Origin: Herbiconiux oxytropis
GTDB lineage: Bacteria > Actinomycetota > Actinomycetes > Actinomycetales > Microbacteriaceae
NCBI RefSeq assembly: GCF_024979315.1
Contig: NZ_JANLCK010000019.1
Location: forward strand, 1-42,781
Direction: 5' to 3'
Length of the DNA stretch: 42,781 nucleotides
Below the pieces are notes generated by a model. That model made no database searches. It saw only the letters and a program-made list of their open reading frames with translations, and had not been told where the DNA came from. Below, one piece after another: positions 7,987-16,291 of this stretch (positions are counted from its first letter, which is position 1; each line of letters opens with the position of its first letter). The position numbers and the translations under genes were made by a program.

Positions 7987-9019
7987 CGCTGAGCTTGCGG
8001 CGCCGGTACTGGTCGACGGCCACCGCGAGCAGCAGCACGATGCCGACGGCCACGTTCTGCCAGAACGGCTGGAGGCCGAGGATGACGAAGCCGCTCGTGA
8101 GGGTGGCGGGGATGAGCGATCCGATGATCGTGCCGCCCATGCCGCCCCGCCCGCCCCAGAGGCTCGTGCCGCCGATGACGACCGCCGTGATGACGTTGAG
8201 GGCGATGGCGGAGTAGCCGTTGACCGTGGCGGTCGTGAACCTCGCCACGTCGATCACGGCCACGAGACCGGCGAGCGCCCCGACCAGGGCGTAGACCGCC
8301 ACGGTGTAGCGGCCCACGTTGATGCCCGCGCGCCGCGCCGACTCGGGGTTCGCGCCGATGGCGTACAGCCGCAGCCCGAACCGGGTGTTCGCGAGCACGA
8401 TCCAGAGCACGATCACCACGACGGCGGCGATGACGATGGGCCAGGGCACGACGCCGAACATGCGGCCGAGCCCGAACACGGTCTGCAGCTCAGAGGGGGC
8501 GCCGCTGACGTTGAGACCGTTGGTCCACACCTGGGCGAGCCCCAGGATGACGGTCATGCTCGCGAGTGTCGCGATGAAGGGCGGGATGCCGGTCTTCACG
8601 ATGACGGTGCCGTTGAAGACGCCCCAGAGGGTGCCCACCGCGATGCCCGCGAGGGCTCCCCCGACGACCGGACCCCAGAGCGGCCAGCCCAGCCGGTCGG
8701 CGCCCTCGAGGGCCGCGGTGGCTCCCGCCATGATCTTCGCGGCCACGACGGCCGAGAACACGATGATGGCGCCGACCGACAGGTCGAGGCCGCCGGCGAT
8801 GAGGAGGAAGGTCACGCCGGCGCCCAGGATGAGCACCTGGGAGGCGGAGAGGCCGATCCCCTCGAGGTTCGTCTGGGAGAGGAACGATGAGGGCGAGAGC
8901 ACGGCGAAGACCGCGAAGATGAGCACGAACAGGCCGAGGATGGTGAGGCTCTGCAGGCGGCGCGACTGGGCGATCTTGACGAGCGGGTTGAGGCGCTTCT
9001 CGTCGGCGGTCGTGGTCAT
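7979..9019 (-). CDS. Ribose-type (CUT2) ABC transporter permease
   Basis: 346 residues, strongly hydrophobic with about nine to ten membrane segments. The family signatures are GGLDLSVGAIIVFSAVVAAK in the first third, FNGTVIVKTGIPPFIATLAS in the middle, and VVIGGTSLWGGRGGMGGTIIG in the last third. The last matches the RbsC/BPD_transp_2 segment near the cytoplasmic coupling region. A single permease gene implies a homodimeric pore. The start overlaps the ATPase stop as ATGA, with AAGGA as ribosome binding site. The protein moves the ligand of the lipoprotein encoded downstream. Confidence 0.93.
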   Translation of the reverse strand: MTTTADEKRLNPLVKIAQSRRLQSLTILGLFVLIFAVFAVLSPSSFLSQTNLEGIGLSASQVLILGAGVTFLLIAGGLDLSVGAIIVFSAVVAAKIMAGATAALEGADRLGWPLWGPVVGGALAGIAVGTLWGVFNGTVIVKTGIPPFIATLASMTVILGLAQVWTNGLNVSGAPSELQTVFGLGRMFGVVPWPIVIAAVVVIVLWIVLANTRFGLRLYAIGANPESARRAGINVGRYTVAVYALVGALAGLVAVIDVARFTTATVNGYSAIALNVITAVVIGGTSLWGGRGGMGGTIIGSLIPATLTSGFVILGLQPFWQNVAVGIVLLLAVAVDQYRRRKLSAQ

Positions 9020-9897
9020 GACTGGTCCTTCGGGGTGGTCGGGGCATCGGCGTGCGCGCTGGCTGATGCTTCGGCGGTGTCGCCGAGCGAGCGGCCGCCG
9101 GTCATGGCCGAGATGAGGTCGGTGGAGGTGACGTCGGCGATGTCGGTCGTCAGCACGTTCTCGCCGAGCCGCAGCACCGTGGCCCGGTCGGCGACCGCGA
9201 AGACGTCGGGGAGGTTGTGCGAGACGAGCAGCACCGAGAGACCGCGCTCGTCGCGGAGCCGCCGGATGAGATCGAGCACCGAGGTCGTCTGCGCCACGCC
9301 GAGGGCGGCGGTGGGCTCGTCGAGCATGATGAGCGCGGTGCCCCAGAGCGAGGCTCTCGCCACGGCGACCGCCTGGCGCTGGCCGCCCGAGAGCGCCTCG
9401 ACCTCCACATGGCTCGTGGGGGTGCGCGCACCGAGCTGCTGCAGCTGCTGCACCGCCGCCTCGCTCATGGCCTTCCTGTCGACGAAGCCGAGCTTGCCGA
9501 GCAGGCCCTTGCGCATGATCTCGCGACCGAGGAAGAGGTTCTCGCCCGGGCTGAGGCTCGGAGCGAGTGCGAGATCCTGGTAGACGGTCTCGATTCCCGC
9601 GGCCTGCGCGTCGGCCGGCTTGGCGAAGTTCTGCTCGACGCCGTTCACCTCGATCGTGCCGTGGTCGTGGGAGACGGCCCCGGCGAGGATCTTCATGAGC
9701 GTGGACTTGCCGGCCCCGTTGTCGCCGAGGAGGGCGTGCACCTCAGCGGGCCGCACCTCCAGGTCGACACCACGGAGGGCCTGCACGTGCCGGTAGCTCT
9801 TCGTGACGCCGGTCACCTTGAGGGCGGGCACGGCGGCGCCGTTCCGGCTGCCGGATGATGCGGCTGCGGCTGCGGCTGCGGACTCGGATTCAGACAT
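9016..9897 (-). CDS. ABC transporter ATP-binding protein (single-domain, sugar type)
   Basis: 293 residues with one complete nucleotide-binding domain: Walker A GDNGAGKS, a Q-loop region (TVYQDLALAP), signature LSGGQRQ, Walker B IMLDEPTAAL and switch His in SHN. Most ribose-type transporters use a double-length RbsA; this one is half-length, like the FrcA type, and should act as a homodimer. The start is the ATG at 9897, chosen because GGAGG lies eight bases upstream; it overlaps the kinase stop. The N-terminus has a low-complexity Ala/Ser stretch from a CGGCTG-type microsatellite, and the second operon's ATPase has a similar Ser/Ala tail. Confidence 0.93.
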   Translation of the reverse strand: MSESESAAAAAAASSGSRNGAAVPALKVTGVTKSYRHVQALRGVDLEVRPAEVHALLGDNGAGKSTLMKILAGAVSHDHGTIEVNGVEQNFAKPADAQAAGIETVYQDLALAPSLSPGENLFLGREIMRKGLLGKLGFVDRKAMSEAAVQQLQQLGARTPTSHVEVEALSGGQRQAVAVARASLWGTALIMLDEPTAALGVAQTTSVLDLIRRLRDERGLSVLLVSHNLPDVFAVADRATVLRLGENVLTTDIADVTSTDLISAMTGGRSLGDTAEASASAHADAPTTPKDQS

Positions 9898-10717
9898 CGT
9901 TGGTTTCCTCCCGGTCATGGGCGATGGGCGCGGCGTGGCCGAACGCCCCGTGGTGCAGGCAGACGGCGCTCGCCCACCCGGTCGCCGCCCTGGCGGCTGC
10001 GGCGAGGCTCTCGTCGTGCCCGAGTCCGCAGACGAACCGGGCGAGGAACGCGTCTCCGGCGCCCAGGGTGTCGACGGGAGTGATCCGGTCGGCGGGCTCG
10101 ACGTGCACGTCACCGCCCCGGGCGACGATGGCTCCGCGGGCGCCGCGGGTGACGACCACGATCGAGGGACCGGCATCCTGCACCCTGCGGATGAGGGCGA
10201 CGGCCTCCTCGTCCGAGAGCGTATCCCGGCTGAAGGCCGCCGCCTCGATGTGCGGCAGCAGGGTTGACGAGTACTCCTCGTCCTTGTACGAGAAGTCGAA
10301 GACGAGGGGTGCGAGGCCGGCGAGCTCGGGCACGAGGCCCTCGGTGCCGCTGGAGTAGTTCGTGTAGAGCCAGTCGCTCCCGGCGAGCCGCGCGCGGTCG
10401 GTCTCGTCGAGCACGATGCGGGTCGTGCTCGTGGTGAACGACGTGAACACGCGATTGCCCGTGGGGCTGATCGAGACATCCGTGATGGCGTTGGCCTCGT
10501 CGGGCCGTCGGCACAGCTCGAGCGAGACGCCCTCCTCGGTGAGGGAACCCGCCACGAGCGCTCCGGCGCCGTCGGAGCCGATCACGCCGAGGTAGAGCGC
10601 CTCGCAGCCGAAGCGGCGCGCGTGCACGGCCATGTTGGCCGCACCCCCGCCGGGGTACATCATCCCGGTGCCGTGGTAGCGGTCCACCACGTTGTCACCG
10701 ACGGTTCCGACCCGCAT
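9890..10717 (-). CDS. PfkB-family sugar kinase, FrlD (fructosamine kinase)-like
   Basis: 275 residues. The ribokinase fold is recognised from VGDNVVDRYHGTGMMYPGGG and AANMAVHARRFG at the N-terminus, and from VDTLGAGDAFLARF near the C-terminus, where Asp222 is the expected catalytic base. The short length and the GDNVVDRY start resemble fructoselysine 6-kinase FrlD rather than ribokinase (about 310 residues). Together with the SIS protein six bases upstream and the sugar ABC genes downstream, it fits intracellular 6-phosphorylation of an imported Amadori compound. The exact amino-acid partner (lysine, glutamine, asparagine or other) is unknown. The fused kinase at 30142 is a likely homologue (GDNTVDRYLGDEAVEYSGGN). 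Confidence 0.85.
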   Translation of the reverse strand: MRVGTVGDNVVDRYHGTGMMYPGGGAANMAVHARRFGCEALYLGVIGSDGAGALVAGSLTEEGVSLELCRRPDEANAITDVSISPTGNRVFTSFTTSTTRIVLDETDRARLAGSDWLYTNYSSGTEGLVPELAGLAPLVFDFSYKDEEYSSTLLPHIEAAAFSRDTLSDEEAVALIRRVQDAGPSIVVVTRGARGAIVARGGDVHVEPADRITPVDTLGAGDAFLARFVCGLGHDESLAAAARAATGWASAVCLHHGAFGHAAPIAHDREETNDV

Positions 10718-10723
10718 GACGGC

Positions 10724-11752
10724 CTAGTACTCGACCTTGTGCATGTACAGGCGGGTGTCGAGGTCGTGCCCGGACGCCGCCTCGAAGTGATCGGCGAGCC
10801 GCATCACCACGGAGGCCATGGGGATGTGGCCGACGGCCCCGCGCTGCTCGGGTGCGATGCCCTCGAGCTGGAGCTCGTCGACGTCGATGACCTCGTAGGT
10901 GTCGTTGTAGCGGTCGAGGAAGGCGCGCACGCGGTCGACGTGGCCGCGCGTGCCGTCGGCGCCGGCGATGAGGATGAAGGGCTGGTCGTTCTGCGCCATC
11001 TCGAACGGGCCGTGGAAGAAGTCGGCGGCGGTGAAGTAGGTCGACTTCTTCCACTGCATCTCGACCAGGTAGCAGACCGAGAGCATGTAGGCGAGGCCCA
11101 CCATGGGGCCGGCGCCGAGCACGTAGAGGTTGTCGCTCGGGCTGTAGGCCGCGGCGATCGACGAGAGCTTGGAGTCGTAGGCCTCGAGGGCGGCGAGGGT
11201 GGCCTCGGGGATGGCATCGAGCGCAGCGCGGGCGCCCGCGATGTCGGCCCCGGCGCCGAAGGCTTCTAGCAGGGAATAGGAGAGCTCGGTGAGCAGCACG
11301 TACTTGGCGCTCGTGATGGTGCGGTCGCTGCCGTAGACGAGGTGGAAGGCGGCGGCGCGGCCGAGCGCGTTGTCGGCATCACGGGCGAGCGAGACCACGA
11401 AGGCGCCCCGGGCGGCGGCGGCCTCGGCGGCCGCGACGGTCTCGGGGGTGCCGCCGGAGTGGGAGGCCGCGACCACGAGCGTCTTCTCGTCGATCGAGGG
11501 CAGGTAGAGGGAGGTGAGCTCGGTGGCGTTGATGTTCTCGGAGGAGAACGGGGTGGGGAGCGACCCGAGCAGCACGTTGGCCGGAACTCCGGAGGCCCAG
11601 GAGCCCCCGACGCCCGTGAAGACCACGCGGGTGATGCCGCGGCGGACGGCCTCGGCAGCGATCTCCTGGGTGAGACCGCGCTGGGAGGTGGCGCCGCGCA
11701 GCACGGCGACGAGATCGGATTCGATGGGCCGGAGGGCCAGGGATGACGACAT
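10724..11752 (-). CDS. SIS-domain protein, FrlB-like sugar-phosphate deglycase/isomerase
   Basis: 342 residues with two SIS domains. The phosphosugar-binding loops are FTGVGGSWASG (about residues 41-51) and AASHSGGTPETV (about 90-101), with the second half around YVLGAGPMVG and ADFFHGPFEM. That pattern (SxSGxTxE, then FFHGPFE) is shared with fructoselysine-6-phosphate deglycase FrlB and the isomerase half of GlmS; there is no glutaminase domain, which argues against GlmS. The start at 11752 is preceded by GAGGAA; longer in-frame starts reach into the operator region and are rejected. This is the first gene of the nine-gene operon. The probable reaction is cleavage of a 6-phosphorylated Amadori product into glucose-6-phosphate and a free amine. 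Confidence 0.85.
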   Translation of the reverse strand: MSSSLALRPIESDLVAVLRGATSQRGLTQEIAAEAVRRGITRVVFTGVGGSWASGVPANVLLGSLPTPFSSENINATELTSLYLPSIDEKTLVVAASHSGGTPETVAAAEAAAARGAFVVSLARDADNALGRAAAFHLVYGSDRTITSAKYVLLTELSYSLLEAFGAGADIAGARAALDAIPEATLAALEAYDSKLSSIAAAYSPSDNLYVLGAGPMVGLAYMLSVCYLVEMQWKKSTYFTAADFFHGPFEMAQNDQPFILIAGADGTRGHVDRVRAFLDRYNDTYEVIDVDELQLEGIAPEQRGAVGHIPMASVVMRLADHFEAASGHDLDTRLYMHKVEY

Positions 11753-11807
11753 GAGAGCAGTTCCTCGAGTGTGTGCGACGGTGCGGACATTCCGTGGGCG
11801 GTTCATG

Positions 11808-11845
11808 TGAGAACGTTCCTACGTTGTGGTGCGACAACGTTCTCA
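11808..11845. promoter_or_regulatory. Paired LacI-type operators between divergent SIS and CoA-transferase genes
   Basis: Two sites, 11808-11821 and 11832-11845, each match the perfect palindrome TGAGAACGTTCTCA at 12 of 14 positions, with centres 24 bp apart. A further inverted repeat, ACGTTGT-N6-ACAACGT, joins them (11821-11840). The arrangement suggests cooperative binding of a LacI-family dimer pair controlling one or both divergent genes. Which LacI protein binds is not known; the one at 905 is the nearest candidate. Confidence 0.6.
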
Positions 11846-11928
11846 TGAAGTGGCCGGATGCACAACGCCTCGTGTTTCGACGAGGTAAATTTCCCAGTAG
11901 CCCCACCCCGAACCCAGGAGACCTCCCC

Positions 11929-13092
11929 ATGGACCAGCTCGGCACCACCCCTCCTCCGCTCGCCGGCGTGCTCGTCGCCGACTTCTCCCGCGTGCTCGCC
12001 GGTCCGCTCGCCACGATGACCCTCGGCGACCTCGGCGCCCGCGTGATCAAGGTCGAGAGCCCCTCGGGCGACGACACGCGATCCTGGGGCCCGCCCTTCT
12101 CCGCCACCGGATCGACCTACTTCGAGGGCGTCAACCGCAACAAGGAGTCGATGACCCTCGACCTCGCCGACGCGGCCGACCTCGAGCTCGCCCGCACGCT
12201 CGTGGCACGCGCCGACGTGGTGATCGAGAACTTCCGGCCGGGCGGCATGGCCGCCTTCGGCCTGGGGTACGAAGAGGTCTCGGCGGCGAATCCGCGTGTC
12301 GTCTACGTCTCGATCTCGGGCTTCGGCTCGGCGGCCGGATCGGGGATGCTCGGCTACGACTTCATGGTGCAGGCCATGGGCGGGCTCATGCACATCACGG
12401 GGGAGGATGGTGGCGACCCGCAGAAGGTCGGGGTCGCCGTGGTCGACGTGCTCACGGCGAAGGATGCGGTGGCCGGCATCCTCGCCGCCCTCTACGCCCG
12501 CGACCGGTCGGGCCGCGGAGCCCGGATCGAGGTCAACCTCCTCTCGAGCCTGCAGGGAGCGCTCGCCAACCAGGCGCAGGCGGTGCTCGGAGCGAGCGCG
12601 GAACCGCGCCGGCTCGGCAACGTGCACCCGTCGATCAGCCCCTACGAGGCGCTGCGGTGCTCGGACGGGCTCCTCGCGGTGGCCTGCGGCAACGACGGAC
12701 AGTTCGCGCGGCTGACCGCGTGCCTGGGGGTTCCCGATCTTGCGACCGACCCTCGGTTCGCGAGCAACCCTGAGCGCGTGCGCCACCGCGCGGAGCTCGT
12801 GCCCGAGCTCGAGCGGGCGCTCGCCGGGCGCACCTCGGCCGAGTGGGAGGGCGTGCTCACCGCCGCGAAGGTGCCCGCCGGGCGGGTGCGCACGATCGCC
12901 GAGGGGCTCGAGCTGGCGGAACGGCTGGGGCTCTCGCCGACGGTGGGCGTCGTCGACGCGCAGGGTGCCGAGACCGGGCGGCAGGTGCGGAGCCCGCTGC
13001 AGTGGGAGCCGCCGTTTGAGGCACCGCGGAGCGCGCCGCCGGCGCTGGGGCAGCACGACCGCGCGCTGCGGGAGTGGCTCGAGGGCCTGTAG
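11929..13092 (+). CDS. Class III (CaiB/BaiF) CoA-transferase, possibly glutarate-specific
   Basis: 387 residues. The N-terminal GVLVADFSRVLAGPLATMTL and LGARVIKVESPSGDDTR, then NRNKESMTLDL, IENFRPGGM and LGYDFMVQAMGGLM, are family III CoA-transferase hallmarks. Asp144 in YDFMVQ is the expected acyl-anchoring residue. The ATG at 11929 is chosen because GGAG lies eight bases upstream. A class III enzyme is known to convert glutarate to glutaryl-CoA with succinyl-CoA as donor. The glutaryl-CoA dehydrogenase-like gene at 17847 makes that role plausible here. The gene is transcribed alone, shares its upstream region with the SIS operon, and is convergent with the PucR gene. Other acyl substrates cannot be excluded. 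Confidence 0.85.
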   Translation: MDQLGTTPPPLAGVLVADFSRVLAGPLATMTLGDLGARVIKVESPSGDDTRSWGPPFSATGSTYFEGVNRNKESMTLDLADAADLELARTLVARADVVIENFRPGGMAAFGLGYEEVSAANPRVVYVSISGFGSAAGSGMLGYDFMVQAMGGLMHITGEDGGDPQKVGVAVVDVLTAKDAVAGILAALYARDRSGRGARIEVNLLSSLQGALANQAQAVLGASAEPRRLGNVHPSISPYEALRCSDGLLAVACGNDGQFARLTACLGVPDLATDPRFASNPERVRHRAELVPELERALAGRTSAEWEGVLTAAKVPAGRVRTIAEGLELAERLGLSPTVGVVDAQGAETGRQVRSPLQWEPPFEAPRSAPPALGQHDRALREWLEGL

Positions 13093-13145
13093 GCGGGGGC
13101 CGAGGTCGGCGCGGCGCGGCTGGAACGCTCGTCGAGTCGGGGTCG

Positions 13146-13220
13146 CGTTCAGAACGGCAAACCTGCTGGTATCCGGGTCGATATGCGGCTCGGATGCCGG
13201 CAGCTTTGCGCTTCTGAACG
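13146..13220. repeat. Large 75-nt hairpin between convergent genes
   Basis: Arms 13146-13175 and 13191-13220 (30 nt each, 15-nt loop) pair at 25 of 30 positions, plus two G-U pairs; both arms end in CGTTCAGAA or its complement. No U-tract follows on either strand. It could be a bidirectional terminator for the CoA-transferase and PucR genes, or one copy of a dispersed palindromic repeat. Confidence 0.75.
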
Positions 13221-13262
13221 GGAAACGGCGGCGCCAGGCGGCTCGCGTTGGGTGCTCGGGGG

Positions 13263-14828
13263 TTAAGGCGCGGCCGGCCCGCCTGCCAGCCCTGCCGCGC
13301 GGAGGGCGAGCCAGAGCTCGGCCGCCACGTCGGCGTCGTCGAGGTCGAGGTCGAGGCGCTCGGAGACCGCGGCGATGCGGTTGCGCACCGAGTTGCGGTG
13401 CACGCCGAGCTCGCGGGCCGCGCGCTCCCAGTGGCCGCGGTGGCGGAGGTAGCTCACCACGGTGGGCAGCGCCTCGCCCGCGGGGTCGTCCACGAGCTGC
13501 TCCCGCCAGCGCGCAGCACGGGAGGTGCCCGACGGGTCGTCCTCCCACGCCAGCCGACCGGGCGCAACCGACCCGGCGAGTCGCAGCATCCGCTCGAGCG
13601 CGTGCGGCACCTGCTCGAGCGCCTGGGGCGACCCGAGCACGGCGGAGGCGACGAGGTCGCGTGCGTGGTTGACGTCGGCGCGGGTCGGCGCGGGGGCATC
13701 GATGCCGCCGCGCGGCAGGTCCGCCGGCACGAGCGCCACCGCCGTGCCGCGAAGGCGCAGCCACCACGGAGTGCGGGCGAGCACCGCCGCCAGCTGCTGC
13801 ACCCCCTCGCCCTCGAGGCCCGCCATCGTCGCGGCGAGCGCCGAGCGGGAGGCGAGGGCGGCAGCAGGCGCCCGCACCACGCAGAGCCGCACCTCGTCGG
13901 CCGGGGCGCCGAGCCCCTCCTGGCGCGTGACCGCCCGCGCCGCGTCGGTGCGGCCGGCCAGTACGAGACCTGTGACGACCGCGCCCACCCGGTCGTCCGC
14001 GTCCCGACGCCGCTCGCGCGCTCCCTCGCACACCCCGAGCAGAGCGGCAGCGGTGAGCAGCACGTGCCGATCGGGCCGCGGCTCGTCGTCGGCCGCCCCC
14101 ACCGCGAGGAACCCCGCCGAGCGGCGGCCGTCCATCACCGCGTGCCCGATCACCACGTCGCCGTCCTGCGGGAAGGTCGCGCCCGTGTGCGGGCCGAGCG
14201 ACCGCAGCCGGCCGAGGCCAGCCACGATCCCGGCGAGCTCCGCGGTCGCCGCGGCCGGGCGCACCAGGGCGACCTCGCCATCGAACGAGACGTACGCCGC
14301 CCACCCGCCCACCCCTCGCGCGAGCCGGTCGAGCAGCAGACCGGGGTCGTCGTCGGCCGCCGCCTGCGCGAGCGCCGTCTGCACCCGCAGCCGCGACGAC
14401 AGGTCGGCGAGCTCGAGCCGGCTCACCACCTCCCAGTAGCCACGTGAGATGCGCTGGAACGGCACGCCCGGCGGCACCACGAACAGAGGCAGTCCGGCCG
14501 CCCTGCAGGCCTCGGCGAGGCCCGGGTCGACGGCGTCGGTGCCCGCGCCGAGCCCCAGACCGAGGGCCACGACGCCCCGGCCGACCAGCCGGTCGACGTA
14601 GGGTCGCGGGTCGGCGGCACCTGCGAGCGGGATGCCCGTGGTGAGCAGCAGCTCGCCGCCCTCGAGATACGGGGTCGGGTCGTCGAGCTCGGAGACGTGC
14701 ACGCCGCGCACGAGGGGCCGGCCGATCCGACCGGGCTCTGCGAGGCGCAGCTCTGTGGAGAACAGGTGCATGAGCTCCTCGAGGGTGATCCCCCGCGGGC
14801 CGGTCTCGGAGCGGTCGACGGTCGTCAT
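13263..14828 (-). CDS. PucR-family transcriptional regulator
   Basis: 521 residues from the ATG at 14828. The N-terminal third holds the PucR/purine-catabolism-like sensor region (ITLEELMHLF, then GGELLLTTGIPLAG and FVVPPGVPFQRISRGYWE). The C-terminus has the PucR helix-turn-helix: VVSYLRHRGHWERAARELG followed by VHRNSVRNRIAAVSERLDLD. Such proteins activate nitrogen-compound catabolic genes. This one is divergent from the aminotransferase - aldehyde dehydrogenase - acyl-CoA dehydrogenase operon, with only 80 bases between start codons, and is the obvious candidate activator. Longer in-frame starts run into that intergenic region and lack typical PucR sequence. The inducer is probably the amine or omega-amino acid degraded by the operon (inference). 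Confidence 0.88.
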   Translation of the reverse strand: MTTVDRSETGPRGITLEELMHLFSTELRLAEPGRIGRPLVRGVHVSELDDPTPYLEGGELLLTTGIPLAGAADPRPYVDRLVGRGVVALGLGLGAGTDAVDPGLAEACRAAGLPLFVVPPGVPFQRISRGYWEVVSRLELADLSSRLRVQTALAQAAADDDPGLLLDRLARGVGGWAAYVSFDGEVALVRPAAATAELAGIVAGLGRLRSLGPHTGATFPQDGDVVIGHAVMDGRRSAGFLAVGAADDEPRPDRHVLLTAAALLGVCEGARERRRDADDRVGAVVTGLVLAGRTDAARAVTRQEGLGAPADEVRLCVVRAPAAALASRSALAATMAGLEGEGVQQLAAVLARTPWWLRLRGTAVALVPADLPRGGIDAPAPTRADVNHARDLVASAVLGSPQALEQVPHALERMLRLAGSVAPGRLAWEDDPSGTSRAARWREQLVDDPAGEALPTVVSYLRHRGHWERAARELGVHRNSVRNRIAAVSERLDLDLDDADVAAELWLALRAAGLAGGPAAP

Positions 14829-14896
14829 GGATGAATCATCCACCGACCACGGCATTTCAGGCGAATTGCACAGCCGCGTTGCCGGCTGCTCGCGCT

Positions 14897-14902
14897 TATG
14901 GT
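14897..14902 (+). promoter_or_regulatory. -10-like TATGGT for the aminotransferase operon
   Basis: TATGGT ends six bases before the ATG at 14909, so transcription would begin at or near the start codon (leaderless mRNA). No strong -35 box is seen, which would fit activator (PucR)-dependent transcription. Confidence 0.4.
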
Positions 14903-14908
14903 TTCGGC

Positions 14909-16291
14909 ATGTCCTCCGCATCCGAGACCCTCACCGCACCGCGCCTGCCGCAGACCCGACTGCTTCGCACCGAGCTCCCCGGCCCCGTGTCGCAGCGCCT
15001 GCACGCCGAGCGTCGCCGGCACGTCTCGAGCGGTTTCGGCATCGCGCTGCCGGTGTTCGTGGAGCGCGCAGACGGAGCCGTGATCGAGGACGTCGATGGC
15101 AACCGCATCCTCGATCTCGCCTCGGGCATCGCCGTGACGAGCGTGGGCGCGGCCAACCCGCTCGTGCAGCACGAGGTCGCCGCCCAGCTCGAGCGCTTCA
15201 CCCACACGTGCTTCATGGTCACCGAGTACGACGGCTTCGTGAAGGTGTGCCGCTGGCTCAACGAGAACACCCCCGGCGACTTCGACAAGCGCACCGCGCT
15301 GTTCTCGACCGGCGCCGAGGCGGTGGAGAACGCCGTGAAGATCGCGCGAGCGGCCACCGGGCGCCCCAACGTGCTCGTGTTCGACGAGGCGTACCACGGC
15401 CGGTCGCTCCTCACGATGGCGATGACCGCCAAGCCGGCGCCCTACAAGAACGGCTTCGGACCCTTCCCCGAGCACGTCGTGCGCGCGCCCAACGCCGTCG
15501 CCCTGCGCTGGCCCGGCGATCCGGAGCGGGTGGCCGAGGAGGCGCTCGCGGAGGTCGAACGGCTGCTCGCCGAGCACGGGCCCGACACCTTCGCCGCCCT
15601 CGTGATCGAGCCCATCCAGGGCGAGGGCGGATTCCTCGTACCGGCACCCCGGTTCCTCGCCGGACTCCGCGAGCTCGCCACGCGGCACGGCATCGTCTTC
15701 GTCGCCGACGAGATCCAGGCGGGTATGGGCCGCACCGGACGGATGTTCGCGATCGAGCACGAGGGCGTCGTGCCCGACCTCGTCATCAGCGCCAAGGCGC
15801 TGGCCGGTGGGCTCCCGCTGAGCGCGGTCACCGGCCGGGCCGAGATCATGGATGCGCCCGCGGTGGGCGGGCTCGGCGGCACCTATGCCGGCAACCCGCT
15901 CGCGTGCGCCGCGGCCCTCGGGGTCTTCCAGGCCTTCGAGGCGAGCGACCTGCTTGGCCGTGCCCTCGCCATCGAGCAGACGGTGAGGGCGGCGCTCGAA
16001 CCGCACACCGGGCCGGCGTCGGTGGTGGCGGAGGTGCGCGGACGGGGCGCGATGATGGCCGTGGAGTTCGCCCAGCCGTGGACCCTCGAGCCGCTGCCCC
16101 AGCTCGCTCAGGCCGTGGCGGCCGACTGCCTCGCCCAGGGCGTGCTCGTGCTCGTCTGCGGCACCCACGGCAACGTGGTGCGACTGCTTCCTCCCCTCGT
16201 GATCGAGGATGCGCTGCTCGACGACGGCCTCGCGGTGCTCACCGCCGCCATCGCCGAGGCGCAGCAGCGGTTCCTGGGGGCGCACGCGTGA
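14909..16291 (+). CDS. gabT: Class III omega-aminotransferase (GABA/5-aminovalerate type)
   Basis: 460 residues. It has the class III aminotransferase motifs ALFSTGAEAVENAVKIARAATG, FDEAYHGRSLLTM, VIEPIQGEGGF and FVADEIQAGMGRTGRMFA; the PLP-binding Lys296 is in SAKALAGGLPLSA. The pattern is that of GabT/DavT, which move an omega-amino group from 4-aminobutyrate or 5-aminovalerate to 2-oxoglutarate. The ATG at 14909 is preferred over the in-frame ATG at 14831 because the family N-terminus begins here and a -10-like box lies just upstream. With the aldehyde dehydrogenase and glutaryl-CoA dehydrogenase genes downstream, 5-aminovalerate (giving glutarate semialdehyde) is a better guess than GABA, but both are usual substrates. 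Confidence 0.9.
   Translation: MSSASETLTAPRLPQTRLLRTELPGPVSQRLHAERRRHVSSGFGIALPVFVERADGAVIEDVDGNRILDLASGIAVTSVGAANPLVQHEVAAQLERFTHTCFMVTEYDGFVKVCRWLNENTPGDFDKRTALFSTGAEAVENAVKIARAATGRPNVLVFDEAYHGRSLLTMAMTAKPAPYKNGFGPFPEHVVRAPNAVALRWPGDPERVAEEALAEVERLLAEHGPDTFAALVIEPIQGEGGFLVPAPRFLAGLRELATRHGIVFVADEIQAGMGRTGRMFAIEHEGVVPDLVISAKALAGGLPLSAVTGRAEIMDAPAVGGLGGTYAGNPLACAAALGVFQAFEASDLLGRALAIEQTVRAALEPHTGPASVVAEVRGRGAMMAVEFAQPWTLEPLPQLAQAVAADCLAQGVLVLVCGTHGNVVRLLPPLVIEDALLDDGLAVLTAAIAEAQQRFLGAHA

Noticed and set aside
10724-11752. GlmS (glucosamine-6-phosphate synthase)
   Set aside because: Two SIS domains only. There is no N-terminal glutaminase domain with a catalytic cysteine, and the operon partners are a kinase and a sugar transporter.
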